A stretch of DNA of 64,000 bases from Hyphomicrobiales bacterium (GTDB taxonomy: Bacteria > Pseudomonadota > Alphaproteobacteria > Rhizobiales > Methylopilaceae): the NCBI GenBank assembly GCA_022842205.1, contig JALHQA010000001.1, positions 186,001 to 250,000 of the forward strand, written 5' to 3'. The notes beneath the pieces are model-generated. The model ran no database searches and had not been told where the DNA came from. It was given only the letters and a program-made list of their open reading frames with translations. Shown piece by piece: positions 1 to 8,283 of the stretch (the first letter of the stretch is position 1; each line of letters starts with the position of its first letter). A program made the position numbers and the translations under genes.

Positions 1-1596
1 GACCGCGACGAAGGAGCCGAATCGCGGCCCGCGCTCCTGGCCGATCAGCGTCTTGTAGAGCGTGCCGAACCAGGCCTGCGAAACGCCAGGCCGTCCGTCG
101 GGCGACTTCGCCTTGCCGGATGTGTCTGGATAGTAGGTACGCCCGACATCGTAGACAGCCGTCTGGATGACGTCCGACGACGTTCCCTCCGGAAACTTGG
201 CCAGCATGCCGTCAAGCGCCTCGAGCGCCTGGCGCGCCACCTCGTCCGGAGCCTCGAACACTTTTTTCGGCTTCACGAAGTCATGGTAATAGCGCACCGC
301 GTAGCCGACCATCTCGCCGAGCCTCGGATGCGTGCTGGCGTTCACGCCCGGCGCGTATTGACGAATAAAACCCCACATCTGTTCATCGGTCTCGGCATTC
401 GAGACGGACGCGATGTTGAGCAGCATCGAGAACGAGAGCTGCGTGCCTTCCGCGCCGATGCGCTCGGGCGTCGGCGGTTCTCCGGAATGGATGTGCCATA
501 CCGGATTCTGCAGCCGTTCCTTCGTTTCCTGGTTCTGGAACTTCTCGAGGAGCGTCAGGTAATCGTCGACATTGCGCGGAATGACGTCGAAATGCAGCTT
601 CTTCGCCGAGCGCGGCGACTGAAACATGAACTGCGACAAGGATTCCGGCGAGGCATAGGTCAGCCATTCCTCGATCGTCAGGCCGTTGCCCTTCGACTTG
701 GAAATCTTGCCGCCCTTCTCGTCCAGGAAAAGTTCGTAATTGAAGCCTTCCGGCGGCTCGGAACCGAGCACGCGCGCGATCTTCGAGGACAGCGTCACGC
801 TGTCGATCAGGTCCTTGCCCGCCATTTCGTAATCGACATCGAGCGCAACCCAGCGCAGCGCCCAATCCGCCTTCCACTGGCACTTCACGCGCCCGCCGGT
901 CACCGGCGTCGTTACACGCTCGTTCGTTTCCGGATCGAGATAGATGATCGTTCCCGCCGCGACATCGCGCTCGACCATCGGCACCTGCAGCACGATGCCC
1001 GTGCGCGGGCAGATGGGAAGAAAGGGCGAATAGGTCGCGCGGCGTTCCGGGCCAAGCGTCGGGAGAATGATCTCCATGACCTCGTCGTACTTCGCGAGCA
1101 TCCTGAGGAGCGTCTCGTCGAAGCGGCCGGAACGGTAGTACTCCGTCGCGCTCGCGAATTCATAGTCGAAGCCGAAACGGTCGAGGAACGCGCGCAGACG
1201 CGCATTGTTCGCCGCGCCGAACGAGCCTTCCGGACTGCCGAAGGGATCCGGCACCACCGTCAGCGGCTTGCCGAGATATTTCGCCAGTTCCTCGCGGTTC
1301 GGCACATTGTCGGGAACCTTGCGCAGCCCGTCCATGTCATCGGAAAAGCAGATGAGGCGCGTCGGCACGGCGTCATCGGTCAGCACGCGGAAGGCATGGC
1401 GCACCATGGTCGTGCGCGCGACTTCGCCGAACGTGCCGATATGCGGCAGACCCGAGGGGCCATAGCCCGTTTCAAACAGAACATCGCCTTTGCCAGGGCC
1501 ACGCCGCTCCAGACGCGCCACGAGTTTCTTCGCCTCCTCGAACGGCCAGGCCGGCGAAGTCTTTGCAAAATCGATAAGTTCTGGCGGAAAAGCCAC
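1..1596 (-). CDS. lysK: Class I lysyl-tRNA synthetase, C-terminus cut by window edge
   Basis: Charges tRNA-Lys with lysine in the cytoplasm. The whole stretch is open on the minus strand and gives 532 codons without a stop, so only the last few residues lie beyond base 1. The start is GTG at 1596, preceded by AGGGAGGAATCTGA. The HIGH-type motif is PHIGT around residue 51-54, and the KMSKS-type motif is KISKSKGNG at residues 297-305. The end reads [16 protein letters not shown], typical of the C-terminus. Class I LysRS (unrelated to class II LysS) is the usual form in alphaproteobacteria and is about 520-550 residues long, so almost the entire gene is present. Long open frames on the other strand across this gene are shadows. 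Confidence 0.93.
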   Translation of the reverse strand, partial: MAFPPELIDFAKTSPAWPFEEAKKLVARLERRGPGKGDVLFETGYGPSGLPHIGTFGEVARTTMVRHAFRVLTDDAVPTRLICFSDDMDGLRKVPDNVPNREELAKYLGKPLTVVPDPFGSPEGSFGAANNARLRAFLDRFGFDYEFASATEYYRSGRFDETLLRMLAKYDEVMEIILPTLGPERRATYSPFLPICPRTGIVLQVPMVERDVAAGTIIYLDPETNERVTTPVTGGRVKCQWKADWALRWVALDVDYEMAGKDLIDSVTLSSKIARVLGSEPPEGFNYELFLDEKGGKISKSKGNGLTIEEWLTYASPESLSQFMFQSPRSAKKLHFDVIPRNVDDYLTLLEKFQNQETKERLQNPVWHIHSGEPPTPERIGAEGTQLSFSMLLNIASVSNAETDEQMWGFIRQYAPGVNASTHPRLGEMVGYAVRYYHDFVKPKKVFEAPDEVARQALEALDGMLAKFPEGTSSDVIQTAVYDVGRTYYPDTSGKAKSPDGRPGVSQAWFGTLYKTLIGQERGPRFGSFVAV

Positions 1597-1663
1597 TCAG
1601 ATTCCTCCCTGATGTGGGCGCGAAACTAGGTTCGGCGGCACCTCGCGTCAAATCCGCGAAACT

Positions 1664-2497
1664 TCAGAAAATCCCGACGGGAAACCAGCGCAGGTAAATG
1701 TCGCCGATCTGATCTTTCTCATCGATCTGGTCGAGCGCCCGGTCGAGGTCCTGACGCAGCCGGTTGTCGCCCTTGCGGACGGCGATAACGAGCCCCTCGC
1801 CGAAGAACCGGCTTTCGAAATAGGGACCGCCGGCAAAGGCGCAGCAATCGGCCGAAGCCGTGCCGCCGAGCCAGAGCGAGAGCCCGGCACCATCGGCAAA
1901 CAATAGATCGGCCGCGCCGTCCTTCAGCGCGGTGCGCGCGCCTTCCGCATCGGCGAAGCCGCTCAGGGCGGCCTTTTGGAAAAACTCCTTGAGAAACGCC
2001 TCGTGCGCCGAACCCGTGACGACCGCAATTTTCTTGCCCTCAAGTGCTGACGGGGAAATCTCGGTCGTATCGCCCTTACGTACGGCAAAGCGTGCCGGCA
2101 GGCGGAAATAGGGCCGTGTCAGCGAGGATTTTGCGTACAGTTCTTCACTCGGCCGGTAGCTCGCGACCAAGGCATCGGCACGCCCGCTCTCCAGCGCCGC
2201 GGGCAGTTCATCCCACGGCAGGGCCTGGATGGTGCACGGGAATTCAAGCTCGGCGCAGATGGCGCGCGCGAGATCGATGTTGAAACCGGCGGGGGACTGA
2301 TCCGCTTTGAGGAACTGGAATGGCGGATAATCCGGCGACGTCAGGAAGCGGATGAGCCGGCGCGGCCCTTTCTCATCGGGCAGGACTTCAGCGGGCGTGC
2401 CGCGGAACTTCGGCACCACCACCGCCGGCGCTTCGGCGTATGCGTGCGCGGATATCGCAAGCCCCGCCGCAACAACGGCAACACGCATCAGTCGCAT
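1664..2497 (-). CDS. Periplasmic substrate-binding protein, amino-acid type (SBP_bac_3)
   Basis: 277 residues. It opens with a cleavable signal peptide (hydrophobic VAVVAAGLAISA, cleavage probably after AYA near residue 21). The body is a type 2 periplasmic binding fold: SPDYPPFQF near residue 54, GFNIDLARAI near residue 71, and KIAVVTGSAHEAFL in the second lobe. Family members bind polar amino acids or related solutes for ABC importers, but no permease or ATPase gene is nearby. It could therefore be an orphan receptor or serve a distant transporter. The C-terminus contains DRALDQIDEKDQIGDIYLRW, usual for this family. It lies 67 bases upstream of lysK on the same strand and may be co-transcribed with it. 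The ligand cannot be read from the sequence. Confidence 0.8.
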   Translation of the reverse strand: MRLMRVAVVAAGLAISAHAYAEAPAVVVPKFRGTPAEVLPDEKGPRRLIRFLTSPDYPPFQFLKADQSPAGFNIDLARAICAELEFPCTIQALPWDELPAALESGRADALVASYRPSEELYAKSSLTRPYFRLPARFAVRKGDTTEISPSALEGKKIAVVTGSAHEAFLKEFFQKAALSGFADAEGARTALKDGAADLLFADGAGLSLWLGGTASADCCAFAGGPYFESRFFGEGLVIAVRKGDNRLRQDLDRALDQIDEKDQIGDIYLRWFPVGIF

Positions 2498-2534
2498 GAA
2501 TGAAATGACTCGCCTTTTCCCACGTGCGTGAACT

Positions 2535-2540
2535 TATAAT
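2535..2540 (+). promoter_or_regulatory. Possible -10 element (TATAAT) for the glycosyltransferase
   Basis: A perfect TATAAT lies between the divergent binding-protein and glycosyltransferase genes. No good -35 hexamer is visible 16-18 bases upstream, so this is a weak call. If it is real, transcription would begin near 2547. That would exclude the GTG (2524) and ATG (2539) start codons and favour the ATG at 2590. Confidence 0.3.
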
Positions 2541-2589
2541 GGAGCCCAGGGGCGGCTGGAAGCTTCCCGTATTATTTTCACGGGGACGC

Positions 2590-4491
2590 ATGGCGGGCTC
2601 TCCGAGAGATTTGAGGCGACTGGCGCCGGCGCGGAGGACTCCGTTCCGGCCCGCGGTTCCTTATGGGCCGCCCTCGCCCGGCGAAGCACGGATCGAACGC
2701 GAACTTCTGACCGGACTCGTGTCCGAAGAGACGCTGTTCCGCGCGCTTCACTCAGCACAGGTCCAGGGCGTATCGCCCGTCGATGCGCTGGTCGCCTGCA
2801 CCGGCGCGGATGTCGACGACATCACCGCGCGGCTGGCGCATCGCCTCGGCATAAATGTACTGACGGAGATCGACTTCGCCCCGGACGCGCTCGCGGCCAA
2901 TGCAGGGATAGCGGCCCTGCAGGCCGGCATTCTGCGCCTGCCCGATGGCACATTTGTCGCGGCGCTGCGCGGCCGCGCCATCGTCCTGCTGCACCGCTTT
3001 CTGCGAACCGCGCCGCATGCCAGCCATCGCATAAGACTGGCGACCCCGAACATGTTCACCGCCGCCGTTCTGCACGCGGCGGGCAAAGCCATCGCGGACA
3101 ATGCGGCGTCCGGCCTCGAAAACTACGATCCGGCATTTTCCGCCCGGTCGCGAACAATCGTTCGGGCGTGCTTTGCCGGTGCGGGCCTGATCGGCCTCGG
3201 CGCGATTGTCGCCGCAGCCATCTCGCCGCTGACCGCGAGCTTCGCGTTCGGCATGATCTTCATGACACTGACCGCGCTGCGGCTTCTGGCCGTGCTCGGC
3301 GATCCTGCGGCGCGGCCGTTCGCGCGGGAGCCGGACGAACTCCTGCCGGTCTACACCGTGCTTGTCCCGCTCTACCGCGAGGCCTCGTGCATCCGGGGCC
3401 TGATCCGGGCGCTCGACGCGCTGGACTACCCGCAGGCCAAACTCGACATCAAGATCCTGGTCGAGACCAATGACAGCGAAACACGCGCCGCGCTGCAGGC
3501 GCGGCATATGCCCAATCATTTCGAGGTGCTGGTCGTGCCGGACGGCGCGCCGCGCACCAAACCCCGCGCGCTGAATGCCGGCCTTGCCGCCGCGCGTGGC
3601 TCGCTGCTGGCAGTCTACGATGCCGAGGACCGGCCCGACCCAAGCCAGTTGCGCATTGCCGCCAACGCATTCATCCGTGGCGGGCCGCGCCTCGCCTGCG
3701 CGCAGGCGCGTCTTGCCATCGACAACATCAAGGACGGCTGGCTGACGCGCGTGTTCGCGCTGGAATATGCCGGGCTGTTCGATGCGCTGCTGCCGGGGCT
3801 GGCGCGCTCGCGCATATTCTTTCCGCTCGGCGGCACATCCAATCATTTCCGCACCGCGGTTCTCGACCGCATCGGCGGCTGGGATGCCTGGAACGTCACC
3901 GAGGACGCCGATCTCGGCGTACGCATTGCCCGGCTCGGCTATCAAAGCCGCATCATCCAATCCACGACGCTCGAGGAAGCGCCGAACACCACAAAGGCCT
4001 GGCTGAAACAGCGCACACGCTGGCTGAAGGGCTATATGGTGACATGGTCCGTACATATGCGCAATCCGGTCCGGCTTTACCGCGACCTCGGGCTGGTCAA
4101 CTTCCTTGCGTTTCACGCGTTCATCGGCGGCGTGCCCATCAGCGCCATCATATTGCCGGTCTTCATCGGCGGCGTGGCGGGCCAGATCGTCATGGGCGTC
4201 TGGCTTTCACCCGGCGCCAGCATTGCGCGCGCCCTGCCCTATCTCATGGACGGCTTCAATCTCATCCTGGGATTTGGCACCGCGATGGCACTGGCGGCCA
4301 TCGGCGCCGACCGCCGTGGCCTGAAGCGCTTTGCGATCTGGATTCCGACCGTGCCGTTCTACTGGCTGTTAAGCTCGGTCGCGGCGTGGCGCGCGATATG
4401 GCAACTGGCCCGCACGCCCTATCTCTGGGAAAAGACCGAACACGGTCTTGCCCGTACGTCGCAGTCGCGCCCGCTTACAGACTGCGCCTGA
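2590..4491 (+). CDS. Membrane-bound GT2 glycosyltransferase with N-terminal GspE-N-like region
   Basis: About 633 residues from the ATG at 2590, which follows CGGGGACGC; GTG 2524 would add 22 residues. Residues about 35-100 (LVSEETLFRALHSAQ ... LAHRLGINVL) resemble the small helical N-terminal domain of GspE/PilB-type ATPases. Two membrane helices follow (GAGLIGLGAIVAAAIS, FAFGMIFMTLTALRLLAVLG). The GT-A catalytic domain contains YTVLVPLYREASCIRGLI, the DxD-like YDAEDRPDP, the acid NVTEDADLGVRIARLGY and the QRTRW signature of processive cellulose-synthase-like enzymes. Four or so helices end the protein. It probably polymerises or transfers sugars across the inner membrane; automated pipelines often label such proteins XagB-like. 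No exopolysaccharide operon surrounds it. The acceptor and product are unknown. Confidence 0.85.
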   Translation: MAGSPRDLRRLAPARRTPFRPAVPYGPPSPGEARIERELLTGLVSEETLFRALHSAQVQGVSPVDALVACTGADVDDITARLAHRLGINVLTEIDFAPDALAANAGIAALQAGILRLPDGTFVAALRGRAIVLLHRFLRTAPHASHRIRLATPNMFTAAVLHAAGKAIADNAASGLENYDPAFSARSRTIVRACFAGAGLIGLGAIVAAAISPLTASFAFGMIFMTLTALRLLAVLGDPAARPFAREPDELLPVYTVLVPLYREASCIRGLIRALDALDYPQAKLDIKILVETNDSETRAALQARHMPNHFEVLVVPDGAPRTKPRALNAGLAAARGSLLAVYDAEDRPDPSQLRIAANAFIRGGPRLACAQARLAIDNIKDGWLTRVFALEYAGLFDALLPGLARSRIFFPLGGTSNHFRTAVLDRIGGWDAWNVTEDADLGVRIARLGYQSRIIQSTTLEEAPNTTKAWLKQRTRWLKGYMVTWSVHMRNPVRLYRDLGLVNFLAFHAFIGGVPISAIILPVFIGGVAGQIVMGVWLSPGASIARALPYLMDGFNLILGFGTAMALAAIGADRRGLKRFAIWIPTVPFYWLLSSVAAWRAIWQLARTPYLWEKTEHGLARTSQSRPLTDCA

Positions 4492-5074
4492 TCTCGTCGG
4501 CGATTTCCGCGTCGGTCTTCGTCATGTTGAGCGACGTCACGAACGCGCCCTGGGCGTCCATGAGATAGACCACCGCGGTGTGGTCCATTGTATAGCCGTC
4601 ATCGGTCGGCACCTTCTTGGCGTAGGCACGATAGGTTTTCACCGCGGCGTCGACGGAAGCCTGATCGCCGGTCAGGCCCTTGATGCGCGGGTCGAAGCTC
4701 GACAGATACCGCTTGAGAACATCAGGCGTATCCCGCTCCGGATCGACCGAGATGAAAAGTGCCTGGATATCCGGCACGTCGTCGCCGAGCGCCTTCAGCG
4801 TCTGCGATATCTCAAACAGCTTGGTCGGACAAATGTCCGGACAGTGGGTGAAGCCGAAAAAGACAAGGAACGGCTTGCCCTTCATATCGGCGTCGGTGAC
4901 GGCCTTGCCGTCCTGATCGACAAGCGCGAACGGCCCACCGACCAGCGCGGACGTCGATGTCTGGACCTGCGCCGGCGGCTTGAAAGCGAAAAAGCCGACG
5001 CCGAGCCCGATCAGTCCTATGAGAAACAGGATCGGCCCGACGATGAGCGATGGGCGCGTTTTCTTCTTTGCCAT
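4475..5074 (-). CDS. SCO1/SenC family copper-binding thioredoxin-fold protein
   Basis: 199 residues. An N-terminal membrane anchor (LIVGPILFLIGLIGLGVGFFAF, residues about 11-32) is followed by a thioredoxin-like domain. The copper site is the CxxxC in FGFTHCPDICPTKLFEI plus a downstream histidine in DHTAVVYLMD. Family members deliver copper to, or reduce the cysteines of, the CuA site of cytochrome c oxidase on the periplasmic side. Its ATG is 6 bases downstream of the dadA-like stop, so it is very likely the second gene of that riboswitch-controlled transcript. That is an unusual partner, since SCO genes normally sit with oxidase genes. The 3' end overlaps the convergent glycosyltransferase by 17 bases. 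Confidence 0.92.
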   Translation of the reverse strand: MAKKKTRPSLIVGPILFLIGLIGLGVGFFAFKPPAQVQTSTSALVGGPFALVDQDGKAVTDADMKGKPFLVFFGFTHCPDICPTKLFEISQTLKALGDDVPDIQALFISVDPERDTPDVLKRYLSSFDPRIKGLTGDQASVDAAVKTYRAYAKKVPTDDGYTMDHTAVVYLMDAQGAFVTSLNMTKTDAEIADEIRRSL

Positions 5075-5080
5075 GCCTCT

Positions 5081-6376
5081 TTATACAGCCACGGCCCGTA
5101 TCGGGGATGCGGCGTGTTGCCCGCCCGATGCCCCGGGCGGCAGATCGGCCTCGATCCTGGCCGCGATGATTTCCGCCGTCGCGGCCGAGAGCGTCCAGCC
5201 GAGATGGCCATGCCCGGTATTGTAGAAAATGCCGGGCTTTACCCCCGCGCCGACGCGCGGCAGCATGTTCGGCATCATCGGCCTGAGGCCCGCCCAAGGC
5301 ACGCTCTGGCTGGTGTTCACGCGCGGGAAGAAATTCGCGACCCAATCGACCAGCGGCTTGATGCGATCGTGGCGGATGTCGCGGTTGAAACCGTTGAATT
5401 CCGCCGTGCCCGCAACGCGGAACCGGGTCTTGTAGCGGCTTGTGACGATCTTTGCCTTGTCGTCGAGCAGGCTGACCCAGGGCGCGCCCTGCAGGCTCTC
5501 CTCGTCATTCAGCATGACGGTGATCGAATAGCCCTTGACCGGATAGACGTTCACGCGGTCGCCGACCATGCGCGCGAGATCGCGGCTATAGCTGCCGGCG
5601 CAGACAACGATGCCGTCGAATTCCGCCGTATGGACCTCATGCGACGGATTTTCCTTGGCGTAATCGAACGCCTCGCGCCAGCTCACGCGCGGACCGGGAT
5701 CGGCGGTGATGGCGACCACATCCGCGTCCAGCTCGAAGCGCACGCCCTGCCGCACGCACGCATCCGCAAGGCCGCGCGTGAATTTGTGGATGTCGCCGGT
5801 CGAATCCGACGGCGTGAAGAAGCCGCCATAGAACGTGCCGTGAAGCGCCGGTTCGATCGAGGAAATCTCCGAGGGCGTCACCGCGTGACGATCCAGCCCG
5901 GCCTCGGTCAACATCTCGTTGACCCTCGCCGCGTGCTCGAACTCCCCCTTCGTCTTGTAGACGTGGAGGATGCCGCGCCGTTCGAGATCGAAATCGATGT
6001 TCTCGCGCTCGGCCATCTCGAACATGTATTTACGGCCCGTGATGGCGAGGCGGGCGGTGTCGATCGTGTTCTGGCGATAATGGGGAATGTTGCCGATGAA
6101 TTCGGCCATCCAGGAATATTTGTGCCAGCTCGGCTTCGGGTTGACGAGCAGCGGAGCGTCCCGCTTCAGCATCCATTTCAGGCCCTTGAAGACCGTGCCC
6201 CAGTTGTTCCAGACCTCGGCATTGGAGGCCGACAGCTGTCCGCCATTGGCGAACGAGGTCTCCATCGCGGCATAGCGGTTACGGTCAAACACCGTCACCG
6301 CATAGCCCTTTTCTGAGAGGGCGTAGGCCGTGGTAACGCCGGTGATGCCGGCTCCTATGATGGCAATATGGCGCAT
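5081..6376 (-). CDS. dadA: D-amino acid dehydrogenase (DadA-like FAD oxidoreductase)
   Basis: About 431 residues. I chose the ATG at 6376 because it follows GCGGAGAGAAACTGCC and begins directly with the Rossmann strand MRHIAIIGAGITGVTTAYAL (GxGxxG, FAD ADP site). An upstream TTG at 6394 would add six residues. The DAO-fold body includes SFANGGQLSASNAEVWNNW near the N-terminus, GIVVCAGSYS in the second FAD stretch and the C-terminal PWAGLRPMMPNMLPRVG and NTGHGHLGWTLS. These are hallmarks of the DadA small-subunit family, which oxidises D-amino acids to 2-oxo acids plus ammonium at the inner membrane. A tandem glycine riboswitch lies just upstream. That suggests the enzyme or its regulation responds to glycine, and a glycine-oxidase-like role is possible. 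SCO1 follows after 6 bases. Confidence 0.9.
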   Translation of the reverse strand: MRHIAIIGAGITGVTTAYALSEKGYAVTVFDRNRYAAMETSFANGGQLSASNAEVWNNWGTVFKGLKWMLKRDAPLLVNPKPSWHKYSWMAEFIGNIPHYRQNTIDTARLAITGRKYMFEMAERENIDFDLERRGILHVYKTKGEFEHAARVNEMLTEAGLDRHAVTPSEISSIEPALHGTFYGGFFTPSDSTGDIHKFTRGLADACVRQGVRFELDADVVAITADPGPRVSWREAFDYAKENPSHEVHTAEFDGIVVCAGSYSRDLARMVGDRVNVYPVKGYSITVMLNDEESLQGAPWVSLLDDKAKIVTSRYKTRFRVAGTAEFNGFNRDIRHDRIKPLVDWVANFFPRVNTSQSVPWAGLRPMMPNMLPRVGAGVKPGIFYNTGHGHLGWTLSAATAEIIAARIEADLPPGASGGQHAASPIRAVAV

Positions 6377-6419
6377 GGCAGTTTCTCTCCGCAAATGACG
6401 GGTCAGGGTTCACTCCCCG

Positions 6420-6580
6420 ATCTGTCCTTTTGCCTGAGAGATTCATGGAGACGTGCTCCACTTGCCCCTTCGGCGGCCCCTGCCGGGGCGCTCTCCAGAT
6501 CCTATGTGCCTATCCAGTATCTGACCTGAGCGTTTTTCGGGTCTTGCGCCTTCGGTAGCCGGAAACCCGGCTTCTCCTGG
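6420..6580 (-). promoter_or_regulatory. Tandem glycine riboswitch
   Basis: Read on the minus strand, the gene-proximal aptamer runs about 6496 to 6422. It carries the conserved landmarks GGAGAG, CCGAAGGGGCAAG and CTCTCAGGCAAAAGGACAG. The distal aptamer runs about 6577 to 6509, with GGAGAA, ACCGAAGGCGCAAG and CGCTCAGGTCAGATACTGG. A short linker joins them, the classic double-aptamer arrangement of the glycine riboswitch. The proximal aptamer ends about 45 bases before the dadA-like start. There is no obvious intrinsic terminator between it and the gene, so control could act on translation; most natural glycine riboswitches activate expression when glycine is bound. Confidence 0.93.
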
Positions 6581-6649
6581 ATCTGCCGCTGCAACCTATC
6601 AGAAATGGTCGTTTAGCGGAAGATTCCAATCCGTACGCCCAAAGGAGGG

Positions 6650-6880
6650 CTACAGGATTGTGCTTTTCATCCTATGAGCCACCACCTTGATGGTGGCGAC
6701 GGTACGGGCGGCCTGACACACCGCAAGATTCCATTCGGTGTCCGGCGGCAGATTCCCGTCAATATCCTTGAGCATCTCGCCGCACAGCGTGACGGCCTGT
6801 GCCCAAGCCTCATCGTCAGTCTCAAGTTCAGCCGAGACGACATCGGGAGACTCGGGAACGCGGAATTCGTAGAGCGGCAT
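6650..6880 (-). CDS. Small protein, DUF6894-like
   Basis: 76 residues starting MPLYEFRVPESPDVVSAELE, then DDEAWAQAVTLCGEMLKD, and ending in a short beta-like segment (TVATIKVVAHRM). This general plan (MPxYxF start, negatively charged linker, an A-rich helix ending in GEMLKD) matches the small DUF6894 proteins common in rhizobial genomes, whose function is unknown. Its start follows GGAGCAGGTAGCGC. It begins 3 bases after the upstream 66-residue gene, so the two form a small operon. The downstream neighbour is the glycine riboswitch region. Confidence 0.55.
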   Translation of the reverse strand: MPLYEFRVPESPDVVSAELETDDEAWAQAVTLCGEMLKDIDGNLPPDTEWNLAVCQAARTVATIKVVAHRMKSTIL

Positions 6881-6883
6881 GCG

Positions 6884-7084
6884 CTACCTGCTCCGAACCG
6901 GCTCTTTGGGTTCCTCGCGGCGCGTGCTTCGCTCATCTTGCAGGCGCGTGTCTTCTTGCGCGGCGATTACGTCGTAGAAGGTGGCTTGGGTTTCAAGCAT
7001 GCGCTTTTCACCCGTCGAGGCTGACTGCCTCGCGCTGTCCTTCAGTCGGTAGGCTTCGCGGCGAAAATCTCGTAGGTCGTGCAT
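6884..7084 (-). CDS. Small charged hypothetical protein
   Basis: 66 residues, mostly helical and highly charged (RDFRREAYRLKDSARQSAS, then RLQDERSTRREEPKEPVRSR). I do not recognise a named family; it resembles in style the short helical proteins of rhizobial genomes that start MHDL and are rich in Arg and Glu. A strong ribosome-binding site (AGAGAGGAAGGCC) precedes the ATG. It sits 3 bases before the DUF6894-like gene and downstream of the Crp/Fnr regulator gene on the same strand. Confidence 0.5.
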   Translation of the reverse strand: MHDLRDFRREAYRLKDSARQSASTGEKRMLETQATFYDVIAAQEDTRLQDERSTRREEPKEPVRSR

Positions 7085-7192
7085 GGCCTTCCTCTCTTTG
7101 CGACGATTATAGGATCCCAGCCATTCCCGGCCATGTCACAGGTGAATTGCCGAAGACCAAATTTGTGCCGCGACAGCGTGTCGAACGGATGT

Positions 7193-7924
7193 CTAAAGCA
7201 CAGACCGGCGGATATGTAAGTAAGCCGGATCGAATTGTCCGACTTCTTTCAGACCTTCCCAGTTTTCGATGATGATGGCGCGCCTCGGCGTCCGGATCAG
7301 GCCTCCGGCGCGCAACTCCATCATCATGCGGTTGACATGCACGGTCGACAGGCCCATCGCGTCGGCGAGCTCTTCCTGGGTGACCGGCAGAGGAAAGCTG
7401 TGGTCGTCCGAAAGGCCGAGCGCCCTGATGCGCGTGAAAATCTCGCAGAGGACATGCGCCAGCCGTGCCAGAGCGGGACGACGACCGATATTCCCGACCC
7501 ACTCGCGAAAAATGGACGCATCGATGAGGGCCTCGCGCCAAAAGGCTCCGGCAATCTTCGGCTCGGCGTGCAGCAGTGCTTGTAAAGCGTGATGCGGAAT
7601 AAACGCGACACGTGTGGGCACAAGCGTCGCCAGACTATGGTCCATGACCTCAAGATGAAGGCTTTGAAGATCGGGTATGTCGCCCGGAATATGAAACGAC
7701 AGTATCTGGCGCCTTCCTTCATCGAATATTTTGTAGCGAAACGCGAAGCCGTCAAGAATGACACAGCATTGGGAAGGCCGGTCCTGCTCCCGCACGATGT
7801 CCTGACCGGCCTTGAGTTCGCGCACAAGAAAAGGCAGCGTAAGCACTGCCTCTTTCTCCTTCTCGGACAGATCAAAGACCGTCTGTAGTTTGCGTACGAG
7901 TGGATGAAGAATATGTGCGGTCAT
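7193..7924 (-). CDS. Crp/Fnr family transcriptional regulator
   Basis: About 243 residues from the ATG at 7924, which follows CAAGGGAGCCGCG; an upstream in-frame start at 7999 would add 25 unlikely residues. The N-terminal cyclic-nucleotide-binding fold spans residues about 15-140 (QCCVILDGFAFRYKIFDEGR, ILSFHIPGDIPDLQSLHL). The C-terminal winged helix includes TQEELADAMGLSTVHVNRMM, the HTH_Crp recognition unit. The phosphate-binding cassette lacks the Glu and Arg that bind cAMP in Crp, and there is no Fnr cysteine set. The effector is therefore unlikely to be cAMP or an Fe-S cluster. Such divergent members are abundant in rhizobia and are mostly uncharacterised. The targets are unknown; the two small genes immediately downstream are candidates for co-regulation. 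Confidence 0.88.
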   Translation of the reverse strand: MTAHILHPLVRKLQTVFDLSEKEKEAVLTLPFLVRELKAGQDIVREQDRPSQCCVILDGFAFRYKIFDEGRRQILSFHIPGDIPDLQSLHLEVMDHSLATLVPTRVAFIPHHALQALLHAEPKIAGAFWREALIDASIFREWVGNIGRRPALARLAHVLCEIFTRIRALGLSDDHSFPLPVTQEELADAMGLSTVHVNRMMMELRAGGLIRTPRRAIIIENWEGLKEVGQFDPAYLHIRRSVL

Positions 7925-8138
7925 CGCGGCTCCCTTGGGCGGAGCGCGGCCTAGCACCCAGTCACCCGCGACGCCTGAAACGGCGGATGATGGATTCATC
8001 CTAGCACCAAAAGAGGCACTTCAACCTTGCTTTAAGAGGGAGGTTGATGATGATCTATGTTAGTGTTCTTGCCGGACATGACGGCAGTTACGATCCCAAT
8101 CTTCGTTGCCGTCGAAGGACCCGTCGAACTTGAAGCGA

Positions 8139-8213
8139 TGGAGCGGGCGATGGGAATCGAACCCACGACATTCAGCTTGGGAAGCTGACGTTCTACCTCT
8201 GAACTACGCCCGC
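8139..8213 (-). tRNA. tRNA-Gly (anticodon CCC)
   Basis: Read on the minus strand, a complete 75-base cloverleaf. The acceptor stem pairs GCGGGCG with CGCCCGC. The D-arm is GTTCAGAGGTAGAAC, the anticodon stem is TCAGC/GCTGA with the seven-base loop TTCCCAA, and the T-loop is GGTTCGATTCC. The CCA end is encoded in the genome (8139-8141). Anticodon CCC reads the glycine codon GGG. Confidence 0.97.
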
Positions 8214-8216
8214 GAA

Positions 8217-8236
8217 CGGCCCGCCTAAGCGGGCCG
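8217..8236 (-). repeat. Perfect 8-bp hairpin just upstream of tRNA-Gly
   Basis: CGGCCCGC, a 4-base loop, then GCGGGCCG, ending 3 bases before the mature tRNA 5' end and about 47 bases after the dodecin stop. No T-run follows on either strand. It could mark the 3' end of the dodecin transcript, act as a processing structure in the tRNA leader, or be chance in GC-rich DNA. Confidence 0.45.
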
Positions 8237-8283
8237 CGATATAATTACAATACGGGCCGTTTGCCAACCCGCCTGCATGCCGG

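Noticed and set aside
283-1629. Long plus-strand open frame opposite lysK (448 codons)
   Set aside because: Arg/Glu/His-rich mirror translation of a GC-rich gene; the minus strand has clear LysRS motifs.
2752-4116. 454-codon minus-strand frame opposite the GT2 gene
   Set aside because: No recognisable domain; the plus strand carries the GT-A motifs and membrane helices.
4448-6316. 622-codon plus-strand frame across SCO1 and dadA
   Set aside because: Spans two real genes and the gap between them on the other strand; shadow of codon bias.
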